Part shown: positions 42,983 through 51,856 of the stretch, one piece after another | Numbering within the stretch: the first letter of the stretch is position 1 | Layout: the number at the start of each line of letters is the position of its first letter | DNA from: RBG-16-49-21 sp040768125 | GTDB lineage: Bacteria > Spirochaetota > UBA4802 > UBA5550 | DNA length: 64,000 nt | Assembly: GCA_040768125.1 (NCBI GenBank) | Contig: JAXGNG010000001.1 | Coordinates: 186,001-250,000 of the forward strand | Reading direction: 5' to 3' | Program-made: the position numbers and the translations under genes | The notes under the pieces: model-generated | The model's database searches: none | Seen by the model: the letters and a program-made list of their open reading frames with translations, nothing else | Told to the model about the DNA's origin: nothing

Positions 42983-43945
42983 TCAGTCATAGTGAGGCCG
43001 GGGAATCCACACCCTCCGTGATTTCCTTTCACCGAAGGAAAAACGATAAGACACAGTAGCGTACAGTCCGGTGATGTGGTCGAGAGAGCCGTCAAGAACG
43101 TGTACTCCCTGTCGTGATGTTTTCTGGAAGTAGCGGAGGAGGCGGTAATAGCCGGTCAATGAAAGGGTGGTATCGATCCGGGGAATGGTAAAACGGATGG
43201 AAAGGCTTGTGTTCATGCCAAGTGCATAATACCTGGCCGTTGGGATTCGCTGCATCGCGATTTCTATCTGTTTCAGACTGTAGGAATTTTTATATTCGGA
43301 CTTGCTGGAGCCTGACTGAAAGGTTCCGGCGATGGAGGCGTTGATGCCGAATATGGGGGTGATCTGCAGGGCTGTTCCGAGGCCGATTTCAGGGGTAAAG
43401 TGAAGAGTCCGTCCCTCCATCGTGGTCCTGAAGAAGCCAACAGGGCTGGTAATTTCAATATGGGAATAGTCAACGGTAAAATCAATGATTTCGGCGCGCA
43501 TTCCCGCGAAGGCTTTTATCCAGTCACAGAAACGCATGGACATACTGCCGTGGACATCGTAATTTTTTATTTTGAATCCAAAATTGCGAAGGATCGGTCC
43601 CGGCATAATGGCAGGGCCGCTGCCGCCTGTTGACATTACACCGTATCGGAAGGAGCTTGAAAATTCCCACCGGCGGAGAAATTGTAATGATAGATCGGGG
43701 CCATAGGAGAAGTAGTCAATCGGGGAATAGCGGGGAACAACGTGATCCACCCACTTTGGCATATCCGGAGGATAGATCACGATTTTTCCGTTATTCCACG
43801 CGGGGTTCCACCGGTTGTATCCCCCCGAAAAGCCGATTTCAACCCCGTTCTCTGACGCGAGTGAATATGTGCCGATGGCGAGGAACAGGGCCAGGGCGGA
43901 ATTGACAATGCTGATCTTTTGCAGGGCTTTGAACCTGGGAGTCAT
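42983..43945 (-). CDS. probable outer-membrane beta-barrel protein
   Basis: 320 residues with an N-terminal signal peptide (SALALFLAIGTYSLASE). The mature part has alternating-hydrophobicity strands, many aromatic girdle residues and short turns (EIGFSGGYNRWNP, WEFSSSFRYGVMS, FTPEIGLGTALQITPIFG), and a late strand YATVSYRFSFGE. This pattern fits an outer-membrane barrel or OMP-like surface protein; no named family is recognised. It lies 98 bp downstream of the SDR gene on the same strand and may be the end of the glycan transcript or separately transcribed. Confidence 0.65.
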   Translation of the reverse strand: MTPRFKALQKISIVNSALALFLAIGTYSLASENGVEIGFSGGYNRWNPAWNNGKIVIYPPDMPKWVDHVVPRYSPIDYFSYGPDLSLQFLRRWEFSSSFRYGVMSTGGSGPAIMPGPILRNFGFKIKNYDVHGSMSMRFCDWIKAFAGMRAEIIDFTVDYSHIEITSPVGFFRTTMEGRTLHFTPEIGLGTALQITPIFGINASIAGTFQSGSSKSEYKNSYSLKQIEIAMQRIPTARYYALGMNTSLSIRFTIPRIDTTLSLTGYYRLLRYFQKTSRQGVHVLDGSLDHITGLYATVSYRFSFGERKSRRVWIPRPHYD

Positions 43946-44043
43946 AATGTAAGCATTCAGGCCTTTTATGATAAATAATCAACCGGAAAATTATTTCACC
44001 ATGCTTTTTTCCTTACCCTTCGGAATAGCGGCATGCATCATAA

Positions 44044-44856
44044 CTAATCGTCTGCTTCGGCCTTTTTCATGGAGAAATATGAGCGACGAATTATGGGATA
44101 GGTCAGGGGTCGTGAGATGAATCTTAACAGAAGGGACTGGAGCTTTCCCGAAAACCCGGGAGTCACCCGTGCCCTTCCCCTGAACATGGCGGCAATGCTC
44201 GCCCGGGCGCAATCGGAGGATGAAATCAGCGTTCTCCTGATTATCGGCGGGATGAAGACGCTGTTCGCCCTGAAAAAATTGGTGTCAATTCCTCCTGGCG
44301 TCAGACACGTAACCGAGACATTCCTGTCTTTCCAGTCACAGTGGAGGGACTGGGAAAGGGCGAGGACGTAGCGCTTCGTCGGCCCGTAGGTAAGGGAGGC
44401 AGGATCGGGGAATTCAGAGGCGATGGAGGAAACATTAAGTATCCACCCCCTTTTTCGTTCAAGCATCGAACGTCCAAAGATGAAACAAAGCTTTGTAAGG
44501 GTAAGAACATGGAGATTGATTATCGTTTCTATGGCGGGCAGGTCGTTCATTTCCCGTTCGATGGGAAGATATATCCCTGCAGAGTTTATGAGTATGTCAA
44601 CCACGATGCCCTTACTGTCGCAGAAGCGGTGCAGGCGATCCGCGGAATCAGGACGGGATAGATCGAGGGTAAGAGTAATGACTTCTCCCTTTCCACGGTT
44701 GAGGATCTCATTTTTCACACGTTCCAGTTCGCCATCGTTTTCACTGACGAGAAGGCAGGTATGGCCCCTGGAGGAGAGCTCCCCGGCGATTGATTCGCCG
44801 AGTCCGGATGATGCCCCCGTTACAAGGGCCGTAAGGCCCGGCGGTTCATGTTTCAT
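44044..44856 (-). CDS. short-chain dehydrogenase/reductase (DltE/COG0300-like)
   Basis: 270 residues. SDR elements: LVTGASSGLGESIAGEL, LINSAGIYLPIE (NAG), NVSSIASEFP with the Ser, and YGPTKRYVLALS with YxxxK. The C-terminal tail is basic and ends with a possible amphipathic helix. Its start overlaps the stop of the cytidylyltransferase gene by 4 bp, so the two act together or are at least produced together. In some bacteria an IspD-like enzyme plus an SDR makes CDP-ribitol; that would fit the surrounding glycan genes, but a general reductase role is equally possible. Confidence 0.85.
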   Translation of the reverse strand: MKHEPPGLTALVTGASSGLGESIAGELSSRGHTCLLVSENDGELERVKNEILNRGKGEVITLTLDLSRPDSADRLHRFCDSKGIVVDILINSAGIYLPIEREMNDLPAIETIINLHVLTLTKLCFIFGRSMLERKRGWILNVSSIASEFPDPASLTYGPTKRYVLALSQSLHCDWKDRNVSVTCLTPGGIDTNFFRANSVFIPPIIRRTLISSSDCARASIAAMFRGRARVTPGFSGKLQSLLLRFISRPLTYPIIRRSYFSMKKAEADD

Positions 44857-45560
44857 GCCATCTCCCTGTCCGCGAGGAGATCATCGGCCCTGCGGCACGC
44901 GGTTCGATAATCGGATTCGTCGGTTATTTTCATGTTAAAATATTCACCCTCGGTCATTTTCACTTTAAAGCCCGCTGCCAGCGCAAGTGACGCGTCATCC
45001 GTGATGGAGGCGTCGTCCGGGAGGGATGTGTCATGGGCAGCCCTGATGATTGAATGGCGAAACGCCTGGGGGGTCTGGGCGTGATAGAGCGTGTCCCGGG
45101 CCGGAACCGAGCTTACAAACCCGTCCTTGATTACGGCCAGGGTGTCGCGTAACGGAACGTAGACCGCCGCCGCGCCATGGGCCCGCGCATCCTCAAGACA
45201 CCGTGACGCTATCGAGGCGCTTATAAATGGCCGCGCGGCGTCATGGAACATGAGAATGTCATTGCCGTTATAGTGCAGCAGGTCAAGTGCGTTTCGCGCA
45301 GATCCCTGGCGGGTGGATCCACCGGGGAGCACGGAGTAGAGCCGGTCGATTCCTGAACGGCGGGCAATGGATTCTGCCTCGGATTTCCTCCCGTCGGGGA
45401 CCACGACCACGATTCGATCGACACCGGGCAGGGAATTGAACAATTCCATCGACCAGGCAATAACGGGCTTCCCGCCCAGGGGAAGAAACTGCTTGGGGAT
45501 ATCGCCTCCGAGACGGCTGCCCATGCCCCCTCCGAGTATAATCGCGTAAACGCGTTCCAT
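44853..45560 (-). CDS. IspD/TarI-family cytidylyltransferase
   Basis: 235 residues of the IspD fold. Marks: AIILGGGMGSRLGGDIPKQF (CTP-binding loop), FHDAARPFISASI with the metal-binding Asp, YHAQTPQAF, ITDDASLALAAG and EGEYFNMKITDESD. The best-known function is 4-diphosphocytidyl-methylerythritol synthesis in the MEP isoprenoid path. The GGGMGSR wording in place of AAGSGSR, and pairing with an SDR in a glycan locus, leave open a TarI/Bcs1-like CDP-ribitol role. I therefore give no gene symbol. A TTGACA hexamer occurs at 45699-45704 upstream, without a good -10. Confidence 0.85.
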   Translation of the reverse strand: MERVYAIILGGGMGSRLGGDIPKQFLPLGGKPVIAWSMELFNSLPGVDRIVVVVPDGRKSEAESIARRSGIDRLYSVLPGGSTRQGSARNALDLLHYNGNDILMFHDAARPFISASIASRCLEDARAHGAAAVYVPLRDTLAVIKDGFVSSVPARDTLYHAQTPQAFRHSIIRAAHDTSLPDDASITDDASLALAAGFKVKMTEGEYFNMKITDESDYRTACRRADDLLADREMA

Positions 45561-45722
45561 TCGCCTTTCTCCCCTCCGGGTGATGCAATGGCGCGGTGAT
45601 GACCGGGTATGCTACCCCATCAAGGCGTGCTCGATGAAGCGGCAGTCGGGTCGAGTGAGCAACCACCGACACAATGACATGGGACGAGAGGGGGGAAATG
45701 TCAAGAAATATTACCGACCACT

Positions 45723-46967
45723 CTACTGCCCCGCATCGACAAGGGAGGAAAGGGAATCTAAAAGACTCCTGGCGGATTTTTCCCAGGAGAAAAGCGCGGC
45801 TCGCCGCAGACCCTTCGAGGACATCGCATGCCGCAGGGATGCGTCGCCGAGGATTCGCTCCATGGAGGCGGAAAGGCCCGCGACGTCATCGGGATCGAGC
45901 ATGAGTGCGGCGTCTCCCGCCACTTCGGGGATTGATGAGCTGTTTGATGTGATGACCGGGCATCCGCACTGCATCGCCTCAAGGACCGGTAGGCCGAACC
46001 CCTCATAGAGCGAGGGAAAGGCGAACAGGGCGGCGCCCGTGTAAATCGGCGCAAGCTCATCTGCCGCCACGTACCCCGTTACGAGGATATTCTCCATCAC
46101 CCCGGATTTTTCAAGGTCGCGGAAAAAATCAGAACCGATCCACCCGGTCATGCCCACGAGCACGAGCTGGTATTCATGGCGCGACGGCATCGCGCAGTAG
46201 GCGGCGATGAGGGACTTCAGATTTTTTCTCGGTTCAAGGGTGCACACGGAGAGAATATACTTTTTCGATATGCCGTATTTTTTTCTGACGGCGGCAACGG
46301 AACGGGGTTTCGCCCGGTAAAAGATGTTCGGATCGGCGGCAAGGGGGATCGCCTCGATGCGCGTGGGAATGCGCAGAAGATTCCGGGCATCGGTCTTCGT
46401 GTTTTCCGATATCGCGACAAGGAGATCCGCCTTTTTCATGTTCCTCAGGGTGAAGAGGACCATTCGCACCTTTGTGCCGAATTCCATCGTACCCGGGAAA
46501 AGTTTCCATACAAGATCGTAGAGTATGCCGGCCTGTTTGATGGAAGAACGAAAGAAATGGGGATAATAGTACGTCGACGTGGCGAGATATATATCAGCTT
46601 TTTCATGTTTCAGTGAGGATGCGAGTTTCCATGTAAACACGATCTCGTCGAGAATTTCAAGGGCTATTTTTGCCGCCCGGAGTAAAAGCATCACCGCCCT
46701 CGTGAAAGGCACCTGCACCTCTCCTGACTTCACGGCGAGCCACCGCCGTCGTGTCGTGATGCGTGCCCGCTTCAGCCCGTAATCAAAGCATATCTCCCTC
46801 CACCGTTCACCGGTAATGTCGATGTGTTTCAGGCCATCCATCGAATAGACGAGGTAGAAATTGTCGCGGTCGATCTTCTTAAGCGCATTGAGATAATGGA
46901 GTATTACATTGCCCACGCCGGTTATCCGTTCCTGGCTCAGGGCGTTGGCTTCCACGGCAATGATCAT
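45723..46967 (-). CDS. GT4-family glycosyltransferase
   Basis: 414 residues, GT-B fold. The N-terminal acceptor half begins MIIAVEANALSQERITGVGN. The C-terminal donor half has ILSVCTLEPRKNLKSLIAAY and the family-defining FPSLYEGFGLPVLEAMQCG (Glu-x7-Glu), followed by TSNSSSIPEVAGDAALM. It transfers a sugar from a nucleotide donor, probably a GDP-linked deoxysugar given the gmd/rmd genes upstream, onto a growing surface glycan on the cytoplasmic face. It is third of three successive GT4 genes, 48 bp from the previous. Confidence 0.9.
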   Translation of the reverse strand: MIIAVEANALSQERITGVGNVILHYLNALKKIDRDNFYLVYSMDGLKHIDITGERWREICFDYGLKRARITTRRRWLAVKSGEVQVPFTRAVMLLLRAAKIALEILDEIVFTWKLASSLKHEKADIYLATSTYYYPHFFRSSIKQAGILYDLVWKLFPGTMEFGTKVRMVLFTLRNMKKADLLVAISENTKTDARNLLRIPTRIEAIPLAADPNIFYRAKPRSVAAVRKKYGISKKYILSVCTLEPRKNLKSLIAAYCAMPSRHEYQLVLVGMTGWIGSDFFRDLEKSGVMENILVTGYVAADELAPIYTGAALFAFPSLYEGFGLPVLEAMQCGCPVITSNSSSIPEVAGDAALMLDPDDVAGLSASMERILGDASLRHAMSSKGLRRAALFSWEKSARSLLDSLSSLVDAGQ

Positions 46968-47015
46968 GATTTCTCTCCGTTGTTCGGCGTAGCGGCTGTT
47001 TCCCTGAAGGGCGTA

Positions 47016-48125
47016 TCAGCCATCGGACTCCGTGAATAATTCAAGAATTCCCCGTGCTGTTGTCTCCCAGGAATAGCGCCTGCAATTCTTTTTTCCCGCC
47101 GCGATGATCTTTCGCCGAAGCGCCCCGTCGGTAACGATCCGGGTCATTGCGCGGGCAAGGTCCTTGTCATCGCGCGGATCCACGAACAGCGCGCCATCTC
47201 CCGCCACTTCCGGGATGGACGTGGATTTCGCGGCGATAATGGGACAACCGCAGGCCTGGGCCTCCAGTATGGGAAGACCGAATCCTTCATAGAGCGACGG
47301 ATACAGATAGCAGTCGGCCAGGTTGTACACCCTGACGAGGTCCTCGTCATCGATATAGCCGAGTTTGATGACCCGTTCCTCAAGATTGTTCTCTTCAATA
47401 ATCCTATGGACATCACTGTCACGCCACGACTCGCCCCCGGTAACGTAGATGCGATGAGGGATCGAGTCACGTATCGAGACAAAGGCCCGGAGAACCGCGG
47501 CCATGTTTTTCCTGGGACTCAGCGATCCGGCGTAAAAGAAAAAAGGCCTGATGAGGCCGAATGCGCGCTCCGTTTCCGATAGAATGGTTTTGTCAGTGAT
47601 GATTCTGAAGCGATCCTCAACGCCTTCTTTTACGACGCGGATTTTTTCTGGCTGTATCCCGAGCAGTTCGCGCATGCGTGATGCGGTGAAATCAGAAACG
47701 GTCAGGTCACGCCATGAGCATTTCGATGCCACGGGGATCATGATCCTGTGATGCAGGTTGTCGAAGAACCTGAATTCCCTGAAATCAAGGTCTTCGAAAT
47801 AGACGATGTCATGGTACACCGGAATTTTTTTCCCCCGCACGAGGGGAGAAAAGGTGTTTTTCGGGAAGAGGAATATATCGATCCTGTTGAGCCAGGAGAA
47901 AAGCGGAAGATATATGTAGTCAAAAAAAAGTTTCGATCTCAGCGGGACTATTTTTATGGAGAAATTTTCCGGGAGGTCAAAGCCGAGCTCGATGGCATCA
48001 TACAGGAGGATGATATAGCGGTTGCGCCGATCTATCCTTGAGAGCTCACGGATCACGTTGAGGGTGTAACGCGCGGGTCCTCCCTGCCGTTCGTTCAGCA
48101 CGCGGGCGTTTACTGCGATGATCAT
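47016..48125 (-). CDS. GT4-family glycosyltransferase
   Basis: 369 residues, GT-B fold, closely related to the flanking transferases. Opens MIIAVNARVLNERQGGPARY, has FFYAGSLSPRKNMAAVLRAF and the donor-site YPSLYEGFGLPILEAQACG with the paired glutamates, then STSIPEVAGDGALFVDP. Acceptor and donor sugars cannot be told from sequence. The ATG overlaps the stop of the preceding glycosyltransferase gene by 4 bp, so the two are translationally coupled. Part of the probable operon from 54394 down to 45723. Confidence 0.9.
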   Translation of the reverse strand: MIIAVNARVLNERQGGPARYTLNVIRELSRIDRRNRYIILLYDAIELGFDLPENFSIKIVPLRSKLFFDYIYLPLFSWLNRIDIFLFPKNTFSPLVRGKKIPVYHDIVYFEDLDFREFRFFDNLHHRIMIPVASKCSWRDLTVSDFTASRMRELLGIQPEKIRVVKEGVEDRFRIITDKTILSETERAFGLIRPFFFYAGSLSPRKNMAAVLRAFVSIRDSIPHRIYVTGGESWRDSDVHRIIEENNLEERVIKLGYIDDEDLVRVYNLADCYLYPSLYEGFGLPILEAQACGCPIIAAKSTSIPEVAGDGALFVDPRDDKDLARAMTRIVTDGALRRKIIAAGKKNCRRYSWETTARGILELFTESDG

Positions 48126-49252
48126 CGCGAAACCCCCCGGGTCTTTCCAATGGCATTGAAGGAACTGAGGTATTCCGAAGCCTGGGCGCGCAGGCTGAAT
48201 TTTTTGGCCAGATCAAGGCCCCGCCGGCGAAATTCTTCAAGACGCCCGTCATCGGTCAGAAGGCCGATAATCTTCTCGGAGATGTCTTCCGGTGAATGGG
48301 GGTCGGCGTATTCTATGGCGTCGCCGTATATTTCCGGGATGGCGGTTACGGGAGAGGCCAGGGCCGGAGTGCCCGAGGCAAGGGACTCCATGATCGGCAG
48401 GCAAAAACCTTCGTGGAGCGAGGGGAGGGCGAAGAGCGTCGCTTCGCGGTAAAGCCTCACAAGGTCAGGGCCGGAGACGTAACCCATGAATTCTATCCTC
48501 TCACGGATTTTCGGAGAAAGCCCGTCGACGAGGTCCCCGAGGGGACTGTTTTTCCAGCCCGATGCCCCCACAACGACGAGGCGGTGGGGGATGGAGCCCG
48601 AAGCCCGCTCGAAGGCGCGTATCAGGTTCACAAGGTTTTTTCGTGGCTGGAGTGTTCCCACGAAAAGGATATAATTCCTTTTGCTGGTCGAACCGGCGGG
48701 GGAGAAGGCATCAAGATCGATGCCGTTATAGATCACGGAAATCAGGTCCCCACTTATTCCGAGATAGCGTGCCATTTCATCCCTTGAATGACGGGACACC
48801 GTGAAAAATCTGTCCGCACGGCGGATGAAAAGAGGAAAGAGAAGTCGATAAAAAAGCATGTTGGAGAGCGAGATGGCCTCAGGGACCGCCCTGAACGCCA
48901 CATCATGGATGGCAAGTGCCACGGTAATGGAACGAGGAAGCAGGAGGGGGAAATACTCCGCTCCGGCGAAAAAAAGTTCCACGTCATCTTGTCGTATCGA
49001 TTGTGTGAGCGACGGGCTCTGGAGCCAGAGACGGCGGGACGTTTTGAAGATGCCCGGCACGATACGAAGATGGAACCGGGTGTTGCCGAATATTTCAGCC
49101 GCGTACTTTTCCTGGCAAACGCCGGGCGTGTAGAGATAGTAGTCATTTGCGGCATCGATGCGGGAGAGCTCCTTCATGAGCCTGAGAAGATAGGTGCCGA
49201 GTCCATCTATATGCTCCGCGTGAAGATAGTAGGCATCAACGCCGATTTTCAT
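48122..49252 (-). CDS. GT4-family glycosyltransferase
   Basis: 376 residues. Opens KIGVDAYYLHAEHIDGLGTY, a GT4 acceptor-domain start; the donor domain has ILFVGTLQPRKNLVNLIRAF and LPSLHEGFCLPIMESLASG. I place the start at 49252 because homology begins there and GGAG lies upstream; a longer in-frame extension of 16 codons lacks family similarity. First of the three successive GT4 genes, 44 bp after the SGNH gene. Three GT4 enzymes with gmd and rmd recall the three rhamnosyltransferases of the Pseudomonas A-band D-rhamnan locus; that parallel is inference. Confidence 0.9.
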   Translation of the reverse strand: MKIGVDAYYLHAEHIDGLGTYLLRLMKELSRIDAANDYYLYTPGVCQEKYAAEIFGNTRFHLRIVPGIFKTSRRLWLQSPSLTQSIRQDDVELFFAGAEYFPLLLPRSITVALAIHDVAFRAVPEAISLSNMLFYRLLFPLFIRRADRFFTVSRHSRDEMARYLGISGDLISVIYNGIDLDAFSPAGSTSKRNYILFVGTLQPRKNLVNLIRAFERASGSIPHRLVVVGASGWKNSPLGDLVDGLSPKIRERIEFMGYVSGPDLVRLYREATLFALPSLHEGFCLPIMESLASGTPALASPVTAIPEIYGDAIEYADPHSPEDISEKIIGLLTDDGRLEEFRRRGLDLAKKFSLRAQASEYLSSFNAIGKTRGVSR

Positions 49253-49296
49253 GGCCAGGTCTCCCCGACAAGTAAGCGATGAGACGCGGCGCAGAG

Positions 49297-50301
49297 TCAA
49301 TGAAAAAATCGACTTGCATCGTCACCTTCCTTAAGGCGCGGCGCAAGACGTCGCGTCAGAGAGTCGCTTCGAAGAACCTCGCACGGCGGGGTGAGATGGT
49401 TCACCGTGTCGGCGAAGCACGATTCGGGATACACGACGTCACGGGGGGAATTCAGCGTCTCAAGACCGAACTCATCGCGGAGAAGGATTTCGAGATCGGA
49501 AATCTGCTCACGGTTAAGCCGGTAGTCCGGTTCCGGGAACGGCGGGAAGGCGAAGATGACGCGAATGCCCCTGCGTCGCGACCGCTCGTTGAACCCTTTA
49601 AGGTACCTGAGATTTTCTTCGGTGGGCCGCCCGAATCGTGCGCCACCCGAATTCAGGGGACGTATTACGCGGAAGGGTCTGATCCGATCGCCGTATTCGT
49701 TGTACTGACTGGCGTAACGGTAGTATCCCCCGGTGAAACGGTGGCGAAAATTCACATCAAGTACCAGCGCGAGGTAGGTCTTTATCTTCAATTGATTCAA
49801 CGTTGTGACGTCCGATACGGCGTCCATCAGGTTCCTCTCGGGGTGGAGGCCGGCAATGGCCGGGCAGGGGGACATCAGGAAAAAAAAGCGCCTCGCCTCT
49901 TTGTTTGTGCGAATGTATCTGAAATAACCGCGGTCAAGGAGCGTGGCGTATTCCTGGGATATGACCACGACATCTCCCGATTTCAAGAGGGGGAAAATAG
50001 TGTCGAGATAACGCTCGATACTGAGCCCCCCCCAGAGGCCCAGATTTATCACCGGGCGATTAAACCGGCTTTTGCTGTTAACGGCCTTTTCGATCTCCGG
50101 ACTACGCAGGGTGGCGAGACTGCTTCCCCCGATAAAGATGAGACGCGGAGCGGGACGTGATTCAAGAGTATCACGCTTGTTGACCAGGGCTGCCAGGTCG
50201 TGGTAATAGTCACCGGGTACGAACCAGACGCACAGCGAGAGAACCGCGGCGAACAATGCAGCAAGAGAAAAAATGCCGAGAATGTAGATCGCCGCTCGCA
50301 T
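49297..50301 (-). CDS. membrane-anchored SGNH-type acyl-transfer/esterase partner of MBOAT (copy 1)
   Basis: 334 residues. One N-terminal membrane helix (ILGIFSLAALFAAVLSLCVWF) anchors a periplasmic SGNH-like domain: block I LIFIGGSSLATL holds the nucleophile Ser, INLGLWGG is the Gly block, and FADTVNHLTPP supplies the Asp-x-x-His pair. Such proteins (AlgJ/AlgX-, DltD-like) accept acyl groups from a partner MBOAT and pass them to a polysaccharide. Only 3 bp separate it from the MBOAT gene upstream. It is a clear paralogue of the protein at 51857. Confidence 0.8.
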   Translation of the reverse strand: MRAAIYILGIFSLAALFAAVLSLCVWFVPGDYYHDLAALVNKRDTLESRPAPRLIFIGGSSLATLRSPEIEKAVNSKSRFNRPVINLGLWGGLSIERYLDTIFPLLKSGDVVVISQEYATLLDRGYFRYIRTNKEARRFFFLMSPCPAIAGLHPERNLMDAVSDVTTLNQLKIKTYLALVLDVNFRHRFTGGYYRYASQYNEYGDRIRPFRVIRPLNSGGARFGRPTEENLRYLKGFNERSRRRGIRVIFAFPPFPEPDYRLNREQISDLEILLRDEFGLETLNSPRDVVYPESCFADTVNHLTPPCEVLRSDSLTRRLAPRLKEGDDASRFFH

Positions 50302-50304
50302 GGG

Positions 50305-51810
50305 CTAAAACCTGAAATAGATGAATTGTTCCGCTGAAAACATCCCGAAGAACAGGATCGATGCGATTACCAGGAGCACCAGGGGCCATCGAAGAGGGCC
50401 GGAGGTCATGAAATCGGGCCTTCGTGACCTGAGCATACCCCCGATCCAGAGGGCCATGATCGAAAAAAGCGCGATAAGCATTTCCGTCCGGTACGATTCG
50501 CGCGCAAAACCTAGTATGGCGCCCTTCCTGGCGACATCGGCGATCGCCCGAAGTCCGTCAGTATCCCGTGTAACAAGCAGGATGAAAAATTCATGAATCC
50601 CGCCGAGAATGTTTCGTATGATCGAAACGGCGCCGGAAAGGGTTTCGGCCCTGAAGAATATCCAAGCTGCGCCTGCGAGGAAGGAGGTCGAGGCAACTCC
50701 GATGGCGTGCCGGATGGCCGGTGCCCTCGAAAGTCCTGTAAGACGAACCAGCATCTCGCGAAATGGACGGGTCCAGGATCCGGCAACCATCATGAGCCCA
50801 TGGAGTGCGCCCCATACCATGAAGGAACCTCCCGCCCCGTGCCACATGCCACTCGCAAGAAAGGTGATAAAAATATTGAAATCCCTTCGTCGGGGCGCAA
50901 CGCGGTTGCCTCCAAGGGGAATGTAGAGGTAATCCCTGAACCACGAGGTGAGGGTGATGTGCCACCGCCGCCAGAATTCCCTGAGGGATGGGGCGCCGTA
51001 AGGATGCCGGAAATTGTCGGTGAGACGTATGCCCACAAGTCGCGCCGATCCGAGGGCGATATCGGTGTAGCCGGAAAAATCAGCGTAAACCTGAATCGCG
51101 AAGAAAACCGTTGCAAGAAGAAGGTAGAGGCCATGGTAATGAGAAGCGTTGCCGTAGATTTCATTTACCGGTATGGCCAGCCTGTCTGCGATGACAAGCT
51201 TTTTGAAGAAACCGAAAGCCATAAGTTCAATCCCTGCTGAGATATCTTCACGATTGAAGGGTCGAGGCTCACGGAACTGGTGGATCAGGTCCGGTCGTTC
51301 AATGGGACCGGCGACGACACGGGGGAAAAAAACGAGGTAAAGAAGGAGAATGCCAAAATTGTGCTCCGCCGGGGCCTTCCCTCTTTTAACTTCGACAACA
51401 TAGCTGATGGCCTGAAAAGTATAGTAGGAGATTCCGAGAGGGGCAATGATCTCAATAATGAACAGTGGATAGTTCAGGCCAAGGGCCCGTGCGATCTGTT
51501 CGGCCGACTCTCCGAAAAAGGGAAGATACTTGAACGAAATGAGAAGAATAAGGGGCGTGGCAACGCCCATAAAGAAGGAAACTTTTTCCCCGGCGGGGTC
51601 GCGGTTTCTGCATCGATCGATCATCAGGGCGGAGGCGTAGATTCCCGCGGCGGTCACCAGGAGGGGAAGAATGAACCAGGGGACCGAAGTGAGATAGAAC
51701 AGGAGACTGGCCGATAGAAGCCACATCCACCGCCGGGACGGGGAAATCAGGTAACAGCCCGCGGAAACGAGGGGGATGAAGATCATGAATGCAATGGAGT
51801 TGAACTGCAT
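50305..51810 (-). CDS. MBOAT-family O-acyltransferase, AlgI-like (copy 1)
   Basis: 501 residues, about 11 membrane segments. AlgI-type marks include PLGISYYTFQAISYVVEVKRG, FPRVVAGPIERPDLIHQF, FADFSGYTDIALGSARLVG, FRDYLYIPLGGNRV and the active-site region LASGMWHGAGGSFMVWGALHG with two histidines. It moves an acyl group, usually acetyl, across the inner membrane for O-acylation of an exported glycan. It pairs with the SGNH gene 3 bp downstream. The duplicate at 52814 shares order and many motifs. Confidence 0.9.
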   Translation of the reverse strand: MQFNSIAFMIFIPLVSAGCYLISPSRRWMWLLSASLLFYLTSVPWFILPLLVTAAGIYASALMIDRCRNRDPAGEKVSFFMGVATPLILLISFKYLPFFGESAEQIARALGLNYPLFIIEIIAPLGISYYTFQAISYVVEVKRGKAPAEHNFGILLLYLVFFPRVVAGPIERPDLIHQFREPRPFNREDISAGIELMAFGFFKKLVIADRLAIPVNEIYGNASHYHGLYLLLATVFFAIQVYADFSGYTDIALGSARLVGIRLTDNFRHPYGAPSLREFWRRWHITLTSWFRDYLYIPLGGNRVAPRRRDFNIFITFLASGMWHGAGGSFMVWGALHGLMMVAGSWTRPFREMLVRLTGLSRAPAIRHAIGVASTSFLAGAAWIFFRAETLSGAVSIIRNILGGIHEFFILLVTRDTDGLRAIADVARKGAILGFARESYRTEMLIALFSIMALWIGGMLRSRRPDFMTSGPLRWPLVLLVIASILFFGMFSAEQFIYFRF

Positions 51811-51856
51811 CGCATTAACCGTATCGCCGGGCAGATGGCCCGCGCGCTGAAGGAGG

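Noticed and set aside
50593..51240. Long plus-strand open frame (215 codons) opposite MBOAT copy 1
   Set aside because: It lies entirely antisense to a well-supported membrane enzyme, is rich in Gly/Arg/Glu with no family similarity, and lacks a ribosome-binding site; typical mirror frame of GC-rich coding DNA.
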